A stretch of 64,000 bases of DNA. Source: Puffinus mauretanicus (lineage: Eukaryota > Chordata > Aves > Procellariiformes > Procellariidae). How positions within the stretch are numbered: the first letter of the stretch is position 1; every line of letters begins with the position of its first letter. Both the position numbers and the translations under genes were made by a program. The stretch spans positions 2,890,501-2,954,500 of the forward strand of contig JAJKFH010001315.1 of NCBI GenBank assembly GCA_023333565.1. The letters run 5' to 3'. Below the pieces are notes generated by a model. The model was not told the origin of the DNA. It was given only the letters and a program-made list of their open reading frames with translations, and made no database searches. This document shows, one piece after another, positions 1-15,000 of this stretch.

Positions 1-3000
1 AAAGCTCTCTCCTGAATTAGTCCATAAAGTAAGCTGGTCCTGGCTGTCATCATCCTTCAGGTCAAAGCCTTCATCCAGATGCACTAGAAGACATTAGTGA
101 ACCGTAACAGTAGGTTGGAGAGTGGTGAGGAGCAAACAAACAGTGCCTTTTTTAACAGAGAAGAAAAGAAGCACTCGCTGTCCCCCTGTTCCCCAGTTCT
201 CCATGCTTACACATTGCTTTTTTGCTCTGATGTTTCAAGTTTCCTTACGGTGTGAATGTCCTTGGGGTAGGACATATCTCTTACTACATTTTGAATTAGT
301 CTCTAGTGTAACAGGATTCAGTCTTTTCACACTGTTGGGCGTTATCGCAAAGCAAGCAAGAAATAAGCTCTTTCTTTAACATCTTGCTACTTATTATCTT
401 CTTCATCAAATCACAGCTCTTGTGAGATGTAGTTTCAACTGAATGAAGAGATTCATTTTAATTTTTGGGATGAAAAAGGGAGAGAAAAAAACCTCCGTGT
501 AGATGGGTGCGTACACATTACCAGAAAAGACAACAGTATATTAAAGCTTCAGCAGGACAAGAAGCTTGCTTCTCTTTGAAACATCTCAGGCATGTTACTG
601 TGCAGGTTTCCCTAACCAGGAACATGACATGCTATCATCCCATCCTTTAATTCTCATGTTTGCTTAGAGTGGGCCAAGAAAATGTGAAGGAGAGGAGCAC
701 GAGCTGGGGCGCAGGGGTCGGGGCAGAAGAGCAAAAGAAAGCCCTAAGTGCCAAGATGCAGCTCTGCTTAGATTACATTTGGGGAGGTCGGACAAAGATA
801 AGGCAGGATTATCTTTATTAAACTCTTCTTGCTGACATAGGTGTCAAACTTCTCCATTTAACCCTTAGTTACAAGGATCCCCGGTAATCCTTCACCCCTT
901 GCCCTTGCGACAGGTAAGGAAGCATTTTACCTCAGGGAGTGCTGCAGGGGTACCCTGGAAAAAATAAGCATTTTTAGCATTATTTTCCATTTGGAGTTTC
1001 TGAATAATGACAGCTTCATCCACTCCCAGGTCCTACAAGCCTGCCTATATCTGCCCTTCCTGGTGCCTACTGATGGGCTATTCCCAGTTCTCTTCTCCTG
1101 AGGAGCCATTTGAGTCCAACCTTTAGTTCAATCGCCTGGCACCCTCTCCCACAGTAAAACTGTGGCTGTTTTTACAGCTTGGCCCTTCCTGGGTGTCCTT
1201 TCTCACCAGTCCTTCTGCGAGCGTGCTGGGCAGAGCGGCTCGGTCCTTGCACCCGCCGCAGCTCCATCTGCACCTCTTGAGCCTAGTGCGACTGGGGAGA
1301 GGACTGCGCCTTCCAACCTGGGCCAGCAGAGAGGGTTTGATTTTTCTTGTGCCTGCCCAAATGCAGTGCCAGTTCTAAAAGGCACCTTTACGATGAACAA
1401 AATACTATGATTTAGGGAGTTTGTTATTTACCTAAAGACCTGTTATATGCTCAGCACAGCTCCCAGGTAATAAAAGACCCAGGGTGACATAAGCTAGAAA
1501 CCAAGGCTCTCAAACCCTATCTTCCTCACAACAGTGAATAGCCTGCCAGCATTCCCGTGCCTTCTCTCTGCAGCGGACAACCCAAAACAGACCACCGGCA
1601 CTGATGCAGATCGTTGTTAAACTCCACTGCCAGGACCTAATATTGAATACAATTCCCAATCTTTCTGATATTCAAAATTTAAGAAAATAGTCAAGGCTTT
1701 GCACATACACCATTATTAATGTCTAATTAACATCACCTTTCTTGCTGGCTGGCTATCAGCCACTATTACACGAGCACGACACTGACTTTTGAAATGGAGA
1801 TGCTTTAGGGCACCTATTGCTTAACTGTCTTGTTCTAAAATTGCCGGGTCTCCAAAATCCATCCATTTTAGGGAGTTCCTGAGAGGCAAAAAGCTCTGGA
1901 TTAAGATTACTGTTTCATTATTGGTCAGAGTGTTAATTTCCTTCCTGTGATACCAGGCTGCTTATCATTTTTGACAACACATTTAATTGCTGTTGCAACC
2001 CCCACAGCTTTTTCATAGGTGCTGTCAAGATTATTTTAACTAAAATAATATCTATACAGAGGTTAATGAAAACTGGGAAAAAATTCCAGCAGGAGTTTGT
2101 CATCCGCCACTCTTCATTAGCGGGTTCATAAGAAACCAAACTCCCACAGTCCCCACAACTTGTGGAGACCACGTGTGACCAGGAAAACACCCCTGGATGG
2201 CTTCCACGGAGCTACGGCTCCAGCTCACCCACTTTGCCATGCAGATCCAGAGCCCTTTCCACAAAGTAACCGTTAAAAAAAGTCCTTGGTATTCGGCCCA
2301 TTCTCATTACTCTCCGCAGAAATAGTAATGACCATGGGACATATAAAATTTCCCTCATTATGTCAAATGCTACTTTGACAGCACAATAGACATAATCTGG
2401 GATCACCTGTACTTTATCAAAGATAGGACGATTTAGTATCAAGAAATGCATTCCTTCTTATACATTTTAAAAACAACTAAATGATACCACATGTGGGAAT
2501 CCAATGCTTCCAACAGCAAAGGCACTCAGACAGACACACCCAATTTTTTTTAAAAGCAGTCTAGTCTCCACTTTAAATAAATTCTGCATATAATTAGACA
2601 AATCGATATCTATTGAACAACATTTTTCTTTTTTTTCAGTTAGCAACCCTCACTTAGCACTAAACCATATCTCTGCAAACTGTTAATCTAGGAAATTACA
2701 GGCTTTCCGTCAAACCACCTCAGTTTGTTTCTGTGTATGGTTACAGTCCTCGAACTTTGCAGGCTGTTTCAGTAAAGCTTCTTGCAGTAACACTCGCGTA
2801 CCCTATAGCTTGCTCATTACTAACTCTTCTTCCATTTTAAATGCTATTTACTAGTTGCCTGTGTATCTTTCTTTGTCTATAGGTGACAACAGGCACATCA
2901 GTCACCTTCCCTTCAGCTAGGCTGCGCTGCACAGAGATTACTGCAATGCAAAGCAATGCCTTTGGAGCCGGTTGGCTATAACTTCAGGCTCCTCTTTTAG

Positions 3001-6000
3001 CTCAGCTACTTGTTTTTTCTGTGCTCTCACTTTCTGTCCCACGATCAAATCACCACTACCAGTTGCTTTTTATTTGAAAAAATTGTCACCTCCCTATATG
3101 ACCCATCTCTGTGCTGTGAATGCTCACCCAAACCCATTGAAAAGAAACTGCAAAGTCCGTATCTCTGTACAAGCAGCAGAACTAATAAAGGCTGTTTTCC
3201 TATAATTTCCACACTGTTTATTATATTTCCTAATCTCAATTCCTTACCATGTCCCGTATTACACCCGTTATGGTTCCCCTGCTTCCTTCTGCGAGACTCC
3301 TTGAGCCCATCTCCAGATCACAGAGACTGGCAGTTTCTGTAAAAGAGAGCAGCTAATTCCTCACCTTTCCCTTAGTAGGAAACCACCTTGGATCTCACTG
3401 CACTGGATGCTGACTTTGATAAAACTTGTAGGAACTTAGTATCTATGAGATTTGGGATTTTACAGACTTTCCCAGTTACACAGCTGTCAGACATGTCCTA
3501 CTACTACCTGCGAAGTGACCACCCCAATATGAGGATACTGAGTATGACTGACAAAACTCATACTCCATTCCGGAAAGCAGAGCTCTGAATGTCGCAGCAT
3601 AACACAGTACAGCTGGTTGAAACTTCTTACGGGCTTGTGTTACCTAATGCTTATGTAAAAAACATGCAGTTGTTAAATAAACTATGTATTACTACAAAAA
3701 AAACCTGGAAAACAAACTGGAAGAAATCCCTTATGAGGTCAACGTTTCTGCTCTTCATCTAGGGGAGACAGAAAACCGAGGGCTTACTGTAAATAAGGAA
3801 AAATCAGCAGGCACAGCCAGTATCAGAGATTTTTTCATGGAAAGTTTAGCCAAATGACCGTTTCACGTTGCATCTGAACACAACGTATTCCCCCATCCTT
3901 CCTGCAAGCATGAGAGTTGTTCTATCTGCTTCACATTTGCAGTTCTGTTAGTGGGAACATTTTTTAATGTAAAGGTGCCGAACATAAATCAGCCTTGAAT
4001 AGAAATAATTAAAGCAAGTTAGAAGATTAAAACCATGGGAACAAACGGAAATATACAACAACTTTTCTGTAGCTGTGATTTTCTGCGGGGGAGGCAGGGG
4101 GTTCTTGTTCTCTCTCGCTTACTCTCCATCAGAGCTTTTTCTAGTGAAGGGACAGCATTGTCGCTCGCTCTCAGACTCAGATTTGCTCATGCCTTTTTTG
4201 TGACTGTGATGATGCCTCAAAGCCTTTTCTATTAGCCTTTCCCATTATAAACCTTCTTTAGCTCATAACAGTTCAGATGCTTTCTGCTGTAAGGATAAAG
4301 GAGCTCTTCACTCCTCACACACTGCAGCGATTCTGATTACTGGGAGGATATTTGAAATGTAATATTGTGAGGAGAGGTATAATTATGTCTGTATTTGAAT
4401 GGAACTGTTCTAAGAGGCTTTGCAAAGGCAGACTTTCATGGCTGCTATAGGCCCTTGGGGTCAAGCAGTTCATTAGGAAATAATCAGGACCTGAAAATGG
4501 TCTGGTTGTTTTTTGGATGCTTGGCAAATTCCACCACCTTCTCAGGAATCTGGTATTAATTGTTCTCATTGTAAGCGCTCAGACTGGTCAGTATGCACTG
4601 GCATCGACACCAGCGTTCCTTAGCACTCCTAATGGTACCACCAACACGCTTCTTTTTTCCTGGCTCCCGGATGTGATTGCATCCTGCAACTGCACTCACA
4701 CAACAAAAACTATCCTTTCTGCTGAGCCTGGATTTCCTTTTTTCTCTCTTTCTCATTGCATCCAAAGCAAATTTAATAGCATCCCAAATTCTGTTAAGAT
4801 CAGGGCACATTTCTTGCTCCCTATAGCTTATAGCCAGATCTGGCCTCCCAAGAACTTGGAAGGGGGGAGAAGCAAAATAATCTTCCCTCTTTGAATTGGA
4901 TTTTAGCCCTTTCCAGTTTATCTTTTCCTACTTTGCTTTTGATATCTCCTCAGTTATCTGTGTTCTCAATCCCTGCTTAGCCTTGCTCTGTCCTGTCCCC
5001 ACAGCAATGGGACTATTGGCAGTGCCTGCAGTAAGGCAACACTGAAGCCCCTGCACGATTGCCACTTCAGTTTGCTCTTAATCTTCTGACTAGAAAACAT
5101 GACCTTCCTTTCTCCTTTTCTGCCTTCTTCACATATTTATTCCAGCAACTTAATAATGTAAAATGAGTTGTACGAGCAATGGAGAGAGGAAGCCCAGCTT
5201 TTCACTTCTCAGATGGCCTGACCTACCCCGACAGCCCTGAGGAGAAGGCCGGCTTTCTGCATGCTCTTCCCACTCGTACAAGCACTGGGGCCCAAAACAA
5301 GGAGTTTAACAAGGGTTTTGCCAGGATAGCCCGAAGACAGCTTTTCTGAAAGCCATTCGTGAGGGATTTCCACAAGCTTGAGTTACAGTCTCTCAGGAAC
5401 ACATAACAGTCCACCCAAAGCAGCCCGGAGAAATGCTACAGAAATCACATAACCTCTACCAAGGTCAGTTTTAATGCAGCAGTTGAACATCGTGGGTCTC
5501 GATAACCACATCCAATCATGCAAGAACGCCAGAGCTGCTGGAGTCCTTCCACAAAAAACGGGTAGTGTCTGCATTCTAATGTCCTCCATCACAAGGCAAA
5601 ATCAAGGCTTTGCCATCCAAAAAAAATAAGCTGAATGGCTGGGTGGCTTATGTGCAGAAACATCTGGACTGGATAGGGAATAACACACAGAAAACAGCCA
5701 GCGAGTGTCAAAAGTTCAGAGAAGCAGTAACTAAACATCATCCTATTTCAGCCCTATAGACAAAGTTATCACAAAAAATCAAGTCAAAAATCACAAGCCT
5801 GTTGTGCAGGAAAAGTCATGAGTACATAACTTTTTAGAGTAAGTGGTTTCCCAGTGAAGCTCCCTATAAATTACAATCTCTTAGAAGTCAAGCTCAGAGA
5901 ATAAAGTGCCAAACCCCAGTACCGTAGATAGCTCCAGTCACCAGGCCTGTGACAGTGGCAAGACATAAATATGTATAATTTCAAGCAAACAATACTAGAA

Positions 6001-9000
6001 CTTTTCCATGCCTCTGCCTAGCAACATGGTCTCACCAAACGGAGCTAGCAAAGGTGGTGTGCACATCTGCTATAGAAAATGCAAAGCAGCAGTCTTCTAC
6101 CGCATGAAGTTGATAACATTGTGTTAAATCAAACCCTACATTTTTAGGACTAACCATGTATCAATCTCCTGCAAATTACTATCAGGAAAAAAATGCCTTT
6201 ACACAGAGTCACATACTTCAATAGCCATATGCTTAGACATCCAGTAGCAAAGCAAATAACTTTTTGGCTTCATATGACAAAGTATCAGATTATTTTGCTA
6301 AATTTTACTCTAGGATTACAAGGCATCCTCGTAAGTTTTACTTTCCCTTTAATGAACAAGAAAAACATTGTAATAAATCGTAAATGATATTTTTTAAAAA
6401 CATTGGAGGGTTAAAAAATCAACTATTCTGTGCCATTGGATGGTGAAGCAACATCTGTACCTTGTTCTCGGGGAATTTCAAGTAGTACGACAGCTCTTAG
6501 CAGTAACCACTATCAGAAGGAAGCCAGACATCTAAAATGGGAAATCAGCTGAGTTAAATTAATCTGCATATTACTATATACTTAGATTATATATTAATAC
6601 AGTATTAAAAAGACATTATTTGACATATAAAGTCTCGGGGAAGCTTGAGTACTCCAGCTTTTCCTTGACTCATTATTGCACAATTCAAAATGCTGCCCTC
6701 ACTTATATGCTTATATTCTATTTTGTCTACAAGGTTCTGCCTTGTTGAGCACACAGTACAGATGGCACTCAATGAACAGTATATTATAACTCCTCAGCCC
6801 TCATGGCACTGCATGTTTCTCAAACCCTGTGGTATCACCCACTACTTTGCTCTTGGATTTTCTTATAGCACTCATCATTACCACATTCAAGCCCAGCACA
6901 AATCTGAAATGACAGCATGATTCTCCCTACCAGTGCTTCTCTGCCATGAGTGGATACCAGCAATCAGACTATTATGTGGTAATTTTGAATGTTTTATTGC
7001 TTCCACCGAAGTTTGTAATGGGGTTTTGGAGAACAAACTTTCTTTTGGGAAGATGGGAGGGTTTGATTCCAAATTCATTCTATAGAGGGGTTTTTTCCTT
7101 ACACCCACCCCAAATGTAATCTTTCCTCCAGTGCTGTAGATTGAAACACTGATTCACTCACCACCACTATCGGCAGGCTTCAGCAGAAACTCCCTCCCAG
7201 CACCATTCAAAAATAAACCTCCAAATAATTTTTATTTCAAAGGCGAATTCAGTTTTATAGACACAGTTGGCCTCACCATCATAACTTTCTGCACCCCAGC
7301 TTCTCTGCCTGGGCTGGACACCCTCCTTTAACTTCCTCACTCAGTACATTAACACATCACTGATTATTATTAAACCGTGACAGCGGCAGGAGTACCGCAC
7401 CTTGAGATACCTACCTTTTTGATGAGGCTGTGCAGTTCCTCAACTTCCAAAGGCCAGCTGGGAAAATGCTTCATGAAAAATTACCTTATTTGTATGCACT
7501 GGTTTTTGGAACCAGCTCTGTGTTAATGTATCCTGTGTTCCTGTATTTATCTGTGACAATTATTAGGAGGCATCATCAGATTTGAGCCAGCGAGCCTGAA
7601 GATGTGCTTCTCTTTAAAGGTGTGTAGAAGTCCATTGCTTTTCAGCAAAGCACTTGAACGTGCGTTTAATTTTATGTCCATGGCACTGGAGCATGCACTT
7701 AACTGTTTTTTTGGAATTAGACGGACTATTTCTAGATGAGTAATGGACAGTTACCAAACATGGTTGTTCCAGCTCATTTATACAAGACATTCATTTTTGC
7801 AGATGCCTACCTGGAAAAACAGGTCAGGTGTACCTCACAGGCAGGGCTGTGCCTTGCGCTGCTCTTGTCTTCAGGGGTGTTCACTATAACAACTCTCTCT
7901 GCATCATTCAGGACCCAATGAATAATTCAGCGGAGTTTCATTACTCCACCAGTCCTGGTTTGTTTACTGGAATATCATCCCGTGATTCAGCACCCATCTG
8001 GCTTTAGGCATAAAACCTGTGGAAAATGTAGCCGTTCACATTGCTGGAGGGAATCTTTTCTTTGATGCTGGAGTCCTACAAACTCATGGTAGTTTTGATT
8101 TTCTCTTTGAGAGAGAAAGTCAACTGACCTGAGAAACTCAGCATAAACTACTGGATACGTACATCTTGTCTCCTTTACAGACTCTGGCGAAGTTTGTTCT
8201 CTCACTGGGTTACTTTGAATTGAAAACAAAACACACGGGAATTTGGGGAGGTCTTCTGAAGAGCAGCTCAAGATGCTCTGTTCCTCTTACACATTTAGGG
8301 TAAGCCCTGTGAACTTTATTCTCAAAATGCAAACAAAATAAGGCTTGGTCTATACTGCAAAAAGTCTGCCAGTATCCCTCTCACACAGGTATTATACTAG
8401 TAGACACATGGATTGTAACATAAAACATAGCAGGATTTCACTATCACAGAAATACTGTGTAGGGGTGAAGAAAAGTCACCAAATATTTTGACTAGACCAG
8501 CTAGACAAGTGAAAATCTGAAGTCTATGGTTATTATGCTTGATAGCAATGCTCCTGTGCCCCTGAACTTACGTTTGACCTTTTCCATTAAAACAGTTATT
8601 AGTAGTTCTCTATTTAATGGTTAATAATAGGAGCTCCTGCAGAATATAAACTTATTACTAAACTATTCTGGATTAAAAATGGGAAGCATATATTAACTAA
8701 CATCTTCATTTAGATCACTAGCAATACAAATAATTTATTTTCCTTTAGAGCATCTGCAAAACTGATAAAAATCCAGACAGATATTTCTGTTTTTCAGTCA
8801 CTTCTCTTCAGAAAGAGAACAAAATCAGTTTGAACTTGAGTAGCAAGTGCCATTTTATGCGAAAAGAACAGAAAGTCACTGACTCACTCACACCTCTTGA
8901 TAACGGAGTTATACCAGAGACTTTCTGTGTCTCCTATGCCCTCTAGCTTCTAGAAGATGTATTTACCAATCACTCTCTTGAGCATGTTTATATAGTTTTA

Positions 9001-12000
9001 ATTTCTATGCAGTCACTAAAAACTTACTAAAACAGAAACCGAAATGCCTTCCTCTCTCTTCTTCCCAGATACAATTTTTACCTGAGACTGAAACGAAGAC
9101 ATGAAAATGTTAGTCTAGATTCTCGTTTACATTAAAGGCATTTCATACTTCTGTGGCAATATAAATGGGCTTTATAGGTACACATCATATTTATATCAAT
9201 TTTGGGTCCCCTGTGAGTGCTGTAAAGGAGATTCCGCTCACCTGAGAAATGCCACCAGAATTCCAGGAATTGGATATACCGATCTTGAGGAAAAAAGTGA
9301 ATTGGGAGACATGAGAGATAATTACAAAGTTAAATAAGGTCATTAAATGGTACAGAGCAAAAAGCACCTGATGTACAAATGGCAGTATTTTCTAATCAGT
9401 ACGCTGGAGGCTGTACTTTGTGAAGTCCCATCAGGTTAAATTTCTAATTAGAGAGTAAAACCTGAGAGGAAAAAAATGAGCCCATAAAAAAAGATAAGCC
9501 TGGTGTCCCCAGCTAGAGATCCCACAGCCTGCAGGAGACAGCTGTTTTCTTGCACAGTCCAGAAGGTTGTTGGAGCATGATCAGCTCAAAGCTGGCTGGC
9601 TGCGAGAGACAACCCAAGTTAACTTTTATCTTGACTTATCATCAAGAGCTTCTGAACTAGAAGTGTGTTCCACCTGCCAAATTACTAACACTTGTAAGAG
9701 TAGGGGCTTTACCTCAAATCCTACCTGCCATATCATTAGAGTGGCACCAGTGGCAGCCTATAAAGCGTAGCTTCTGCAAATGTTGCAAGGAATACCCAAA
9801 TGAGAAATAAAACTTCTGGTGAGGGGAAATACTGGTGATTACAGTGAGGGAAAGGTGTCAGTGACCCTAAGGCTACCTGGGCTGTTCTTCTTTCTGCGAG
9901 TGGGACACTTTGGCAACCTGTGCTACCAAGAAACGGGACACAGTGCAAAAGCTTTTAGTTACCAGTGCTGCAGCTGTAAATGCTGTTGTTAGAAGGTTCT
10001 ATTCCATCATCTTTCAAAAAGTCACTGGAATAACTGAATAGGGACACTAATCCTATCAAGAACTTCAGTCACAAAGACGTTTCAGTTAATTAAATAGTAA
10101 ATGCATGTGGCTTTAAAATACACAATTATAAAACCAGCGCTTCGACACCCAAGGAGCAAGATAACACATACCTCTCCCACTGTCTAGTGGAAAAAGGTAC
10201 AATATAGACATTTTGTCTCTTCTGAGAACCTTAGTTAGGGAAGAGAAGCAAAAGGCAGCTTCGCATAATGTAAACAAAACTTTTGCACATTGAAGTGTGT
10301 AATCTTACCAGGAATAAGCTTGAAATAGAAATAGCCAATGCATAAAGTTTATGAAAAAATCTTTGACTTCACTGTCAATATACGTAAAGTGTTTCAAATG
10401 GCTTGGTCTCTGATCTGCTTATCTGTAAGTCTTTTAAACGAAAACTAAGGCAGTTTTCATTTAAACTCTGCAATTCCAGCATTTGAAGGTCAGATCTATT
10501 TCCTTTTTCCATTTAATTCTCTGCTTCTATTACATTAAGAACACAAATCAATATTCATTTTCATAACTAATTTAACTCTTAGATAGTATCTTTAACTATA
10601 GAATTATAAAGAAGAATTTTCCAGCCTAGGAGGAAAGGACTGCATTAACCAAGAGTAAAAACCTGGCTTAGAATATATCCATACACTCAAAAATGTCACT
10701 GGCAGCATTGTCTTCTTCAGCCTCTCTAGGAGAACTTACATAGCAAAAAGCACCTCTAAGGTACTGAGCCTCTTCCACAGACAAAATCTGTCTGTCCACA
10801 TGAAAGTCACTGCACTGGTATTGTCATCCTTCCCCTGGTGCACTTGCTTAGGCCATTCCTACCCACTCGTAATAATAGCTATGATGTTGTTCCATATAAA
10901 AACATGGTTATATCATGAGCTAAAAATGGAATTATAAACTATGTAACTATTTTAGGAACATACGCTAATTAGAATAATTGGCTCCCTCCACAACAAGAGA
11001 CGTATAACAGTGAAGACCTGTAACAGCCTTTCAAGCATGTCAGCAGAATAATGGGCAAATTAATGTGGCTGACATAATTGATTTGGACATTCAAGGTGTT
11101 TGCAAAGCTACAAAGAAGCTATAAAGACTCCAAATAGCCATAAGATGAAGTTCTCTCATGGAGCAGAAATGGCCTGAGAGAGAACGAACAAAAAGTAAGC
11201 AAAATATCTGGTTTTCTAAACAGCAAAAGAAAAGTGTTCCTTATGATCATATTTATGACTTGCAGCAAAGCTATACAGGAAGACAGCTGACTGTGCAACG
11301 AATACAGGTCAGTGGGACCTACCAGGATGGGGACAGCTGGGTCCATGGGCTGTCTCCATCGGCCCTGGGAGAGGAGGAGGAGGCACCCTCCAGCGTGCCC
11401 AGCACTCTGGGCCACAGCTGCTACAGGGGGGACGGGAGCTGGTGAGAGGCACCTAAGCAGCACGGAGCTACACTCCTCCTCTGCCATGACAGTGTTGGCA
11501 CCTCAGGAGACGGGCAGGCCATGCAGTGGGAAGCAGCCTCTCTCCTGGGGGCCAAGAGGAAACACCTCGGCCACAGGGCAAGGCTGGGGCTGCAGTCTGG
11601 AGGAGCAGAAGTTGTCAATCCCCCTTCTTTCCTTGCGGAGGGGCTGGGGCACAGCTGCCAGCCCTAGAGCAACCTGCCCTAAACCAACCTGCCAGCCCCT
11701 AGCACCAGGGACATCCACCCTTCTGACCCGACTGACAGAGGGGACTTCGAGGTAAGAGAACACCAGCAACACGTGGCTAGTGCTGAAGGAGACAAAACAT
11801 CATGTTAAGAAAAACAAGGTGATGCACTGAAAACACTAATCTGACTGTCCTCTCCACCTTCCTGTGCTCTAATGTGAACTGCGGCCTCTCAGGGAAATGC
11901 CTGGGGTGTCTGGCAGGCAGCTCACAAACACCACTGCTTACTGCATCCGCACTTCGTAATTACACAAATTGTTCTGTGTTTAAAGCCCTCATTGCTTCCT

Positions 12001-15000
12001 CTCCTTTGCTTCATCCCAAGGCAATTTCCTTTCAATAGCATAGCTGCTGGCGTCTCAAGCGCGTATGTTTGCTGGCAATCTTGGGAGCAGTTACTCAAGA
12101 CTTTGGCAGGGGTTACTCAAGACTGTTGTACCTATGTCTCTACCATACATGACTGTCACCTGCAGACGACCGCACTCCTTGCCATGCAGTCTCCTCGGAG
12201 AAGACTGGCGTGCAGACTCTCAAAGAGCAATTGGAAAATCAAATGGATTTCTGGCATATATGATATATGCTGTAGTCCATGGCCACTGAATAGATTAATA
12301 CAATGTCAAATTGCCTCATGTGCTAATGTGACAAGATGCTATTAGGAAAAGACATTGAAAAGAAGAAGAAATGTGACACAACAACAGAAGTAAGTAAAAA
12401 AGCCAAATCAGCAAGTGTGTAATCATCTTTTGTGGACAGCCAATATGAGTGTAATGAAGTACCAAGTGGGATTTATGAGTATTTTCTCAGACATTAGGGG
12501 CGAGGAAAAACCCTGCCCAGAGGTACACATTCAGACTTTTAAAGGCAACATTTGCTTTTGTGGGATCAGTTAGCTGGGATCACACCTCAGCCGCAGCCAA
12601 AGGAGTAATTGGTGCAAACAAGAATTGTGATAAAGCCAAGAATAGAAAGAAAAATGTTGCAATGATTCTTATTACTCCAAGGATGGATCAGAAATCTCCT
12701 AGAGAAAGTATTGCAACATTTGGCATAATTTAGAAATGGGAATTATTTACTTTCTGGAAAAAAAAAAAGATACTATGCTCCTTGGACATTTTCTGCAGAA
12801 GGGAACAACTTTAAAAGGCATAAGGAGCATCCAAAGTAGAGGACAATTCTGTGCAAAACAGGGGAAGGATGTGGTGCCTTTTAGAACAGTGAAGAGGCGG
12901 CAAATGTTTGTGCCATGTGGACCCCTTCCAGCAGCCGGGGCAGCGTTCACCTGACTGTCAGAAGCAGTGAGCATGACCAGCTTGGAACGAAGTTGCCAGC
13001 ACTCAACATGGGTGAAATCAGGCTTCAAATGCCCAGTTCATCTCTTACAGGTATTCACCTGTTCTGAGATAGTTCAGTCTAGAAAAATGCACAGATCCAA
13101 ATCCTCCAGCATGTTTTAAACTCTTCACCTCGTAGAGACGTTCAATCTGCTAATTAGACATGACAATGCTGGATTAGATAACCAATACCAAAATTTACTA
13201 CTGCCTGCTATAAGTTGCTTTTGGCAGTGTTCAGTGTCAGAAGCAATAGCATTAGCTCTGCTCCTTTCTCACACTGCAGATGATTGAAGCTTTCAGGAAG
13301 ATGAATTAAATTCCACTAACAGAAGGAGAAAAAAGGGATCTAAATATCTGGAGAGAGCCACAGTGAAAGTCCACTTGGGTTATTTCAAAATGATGCTCTA
13401 TCAATACATGCAGCGATGTCCTGGTGCATGATCCTGAATCAAAAGCTCAGTCGGATCTAAGAACAGGAGGCCATCTGCCCCTTGGCAAAAAGCGCACAGC
13501 TGAACAGCTCCTGCATCTCTGTTTTGGCAGCAGCAAAGGTCCATGGGGACATATGTTGGTATTAGCTCCTCTGTTACCCATCACCTGGTACTGCATCAGC
13601 TGGCCCACGCCTGCCTGGTACCCCACATGGTGCCGCGGCCGTGCACGGTGGCTCTGGGGGTCCGTGACACCCCAGGGAGCCCACAACACCCTCCTGCATG
13701 TCCCCAGCCCCGCAGCCCACTCCAGCAGGCAAGCAGGTGAGTTTGCCTCATGGCATCAGCCCAAGTGGCTGCCCCTGTTCACCCACCCCATGTCAGCTGG
13801 AAGCTGCACCCACCGGCAAGACAGAAGCAGGAGCAGGTGGGTAAATACTTCATCTAAGAGGGATCCCTATATGCCCTCTCCGTGCTTATTCACTGGCCAC
13901 AAGATGGTGCTTTTTTACTTCCTATCAGCTCAGAGCAGAGGACTGGGCAAAATTCATAACCTTTCCTGGGCCCACACGGTGCTTGTGTCCATATTTGTAC
14001 TGGAAAACCAAACCACTAGAAAATAATCTGCAAAATTAAAGCCCAAAAACTCTATAATGACATGAAGACAGTCTACAATAAATTATCCTCAGATATTTCT
14101 TTCTCCGAAATTTCTTCACCTTTTGCTTTTACTTGCAAAGTACACTCCCAAAGCCTTCATTTGCTTACAGCTTAAAAAAAAACCTATTAAAGAAAACACA
14201 CACTGACAAACATCTAAAAACATCAGAACCAAACTATAGTCATGATGATACCGCCTTGTAAACAAGACTACAAACACTCATGCATGACTGATCTGTATTG
14301 TCTTGGCTGACTGAATACTAAGTAACTTGGGTTTGATGCCACTCACACATACTGCACCAACATTATATTTTCCACCAGCTTTCAGCATGCTTAGTATGGC
14401 AATGTAATTAAAATGTAAGTACAGTACAGTAAGTAAGTACTTTACTTAATGTAAAGTAAGTACATTAGAAACCATACTTTCCCTTATTAAATGCTAATTC
14501 CAAAATAGACTTTCTCCTGGGGTAGAAGTTTGGGGTTTATTTTAAGAGCTGTCAAGTCTGAGTAATATTATCAAGAACAGCACTTTTAAAAAATGGAAGC
14601 AATTTCTTCCACTTGTTCACAGTCAGTCAAAGCAATTGACAAGCTTCTAGTGGCTCTGCAATTCCTTTTACCATGTTCACTGCCTTAAAATTTAAAAAAT
14701 TAAAATATTAGTGTTTACACCTCTAGTTTTGTCCGGTTTCAATAACAATCTGCTTCTCCTAAAGCTCTGATCAACTCAGAGATCAGTTTTGTGGAGAAGG
14801 GTTTCCATCTCTTCACATCATGGAAAAGGATGTAAGGGTCCTCATCTTTTTTCCTATTCGCCCTTGCTTTCATAGTGCTATGGCCCTCTGTCCTTTACAG
14901 GCATATTTATTTGGTGAGTGTATTGCGTTGCTGTGCAGATAGAGATCTTAATGAGAAAAGAGACAGAAGATACAACAGGAATAGATTTTGAGATATGAAA

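Noticed and set aside
13424..14026. 200-codon plus ORF
   Set aside because: The Trp/His/Pro/Ser-rich translation lacks any domain, and overlapping frames on both strands are also open, which points to local GC content rather than selection. It is kept only as a compositional observation.
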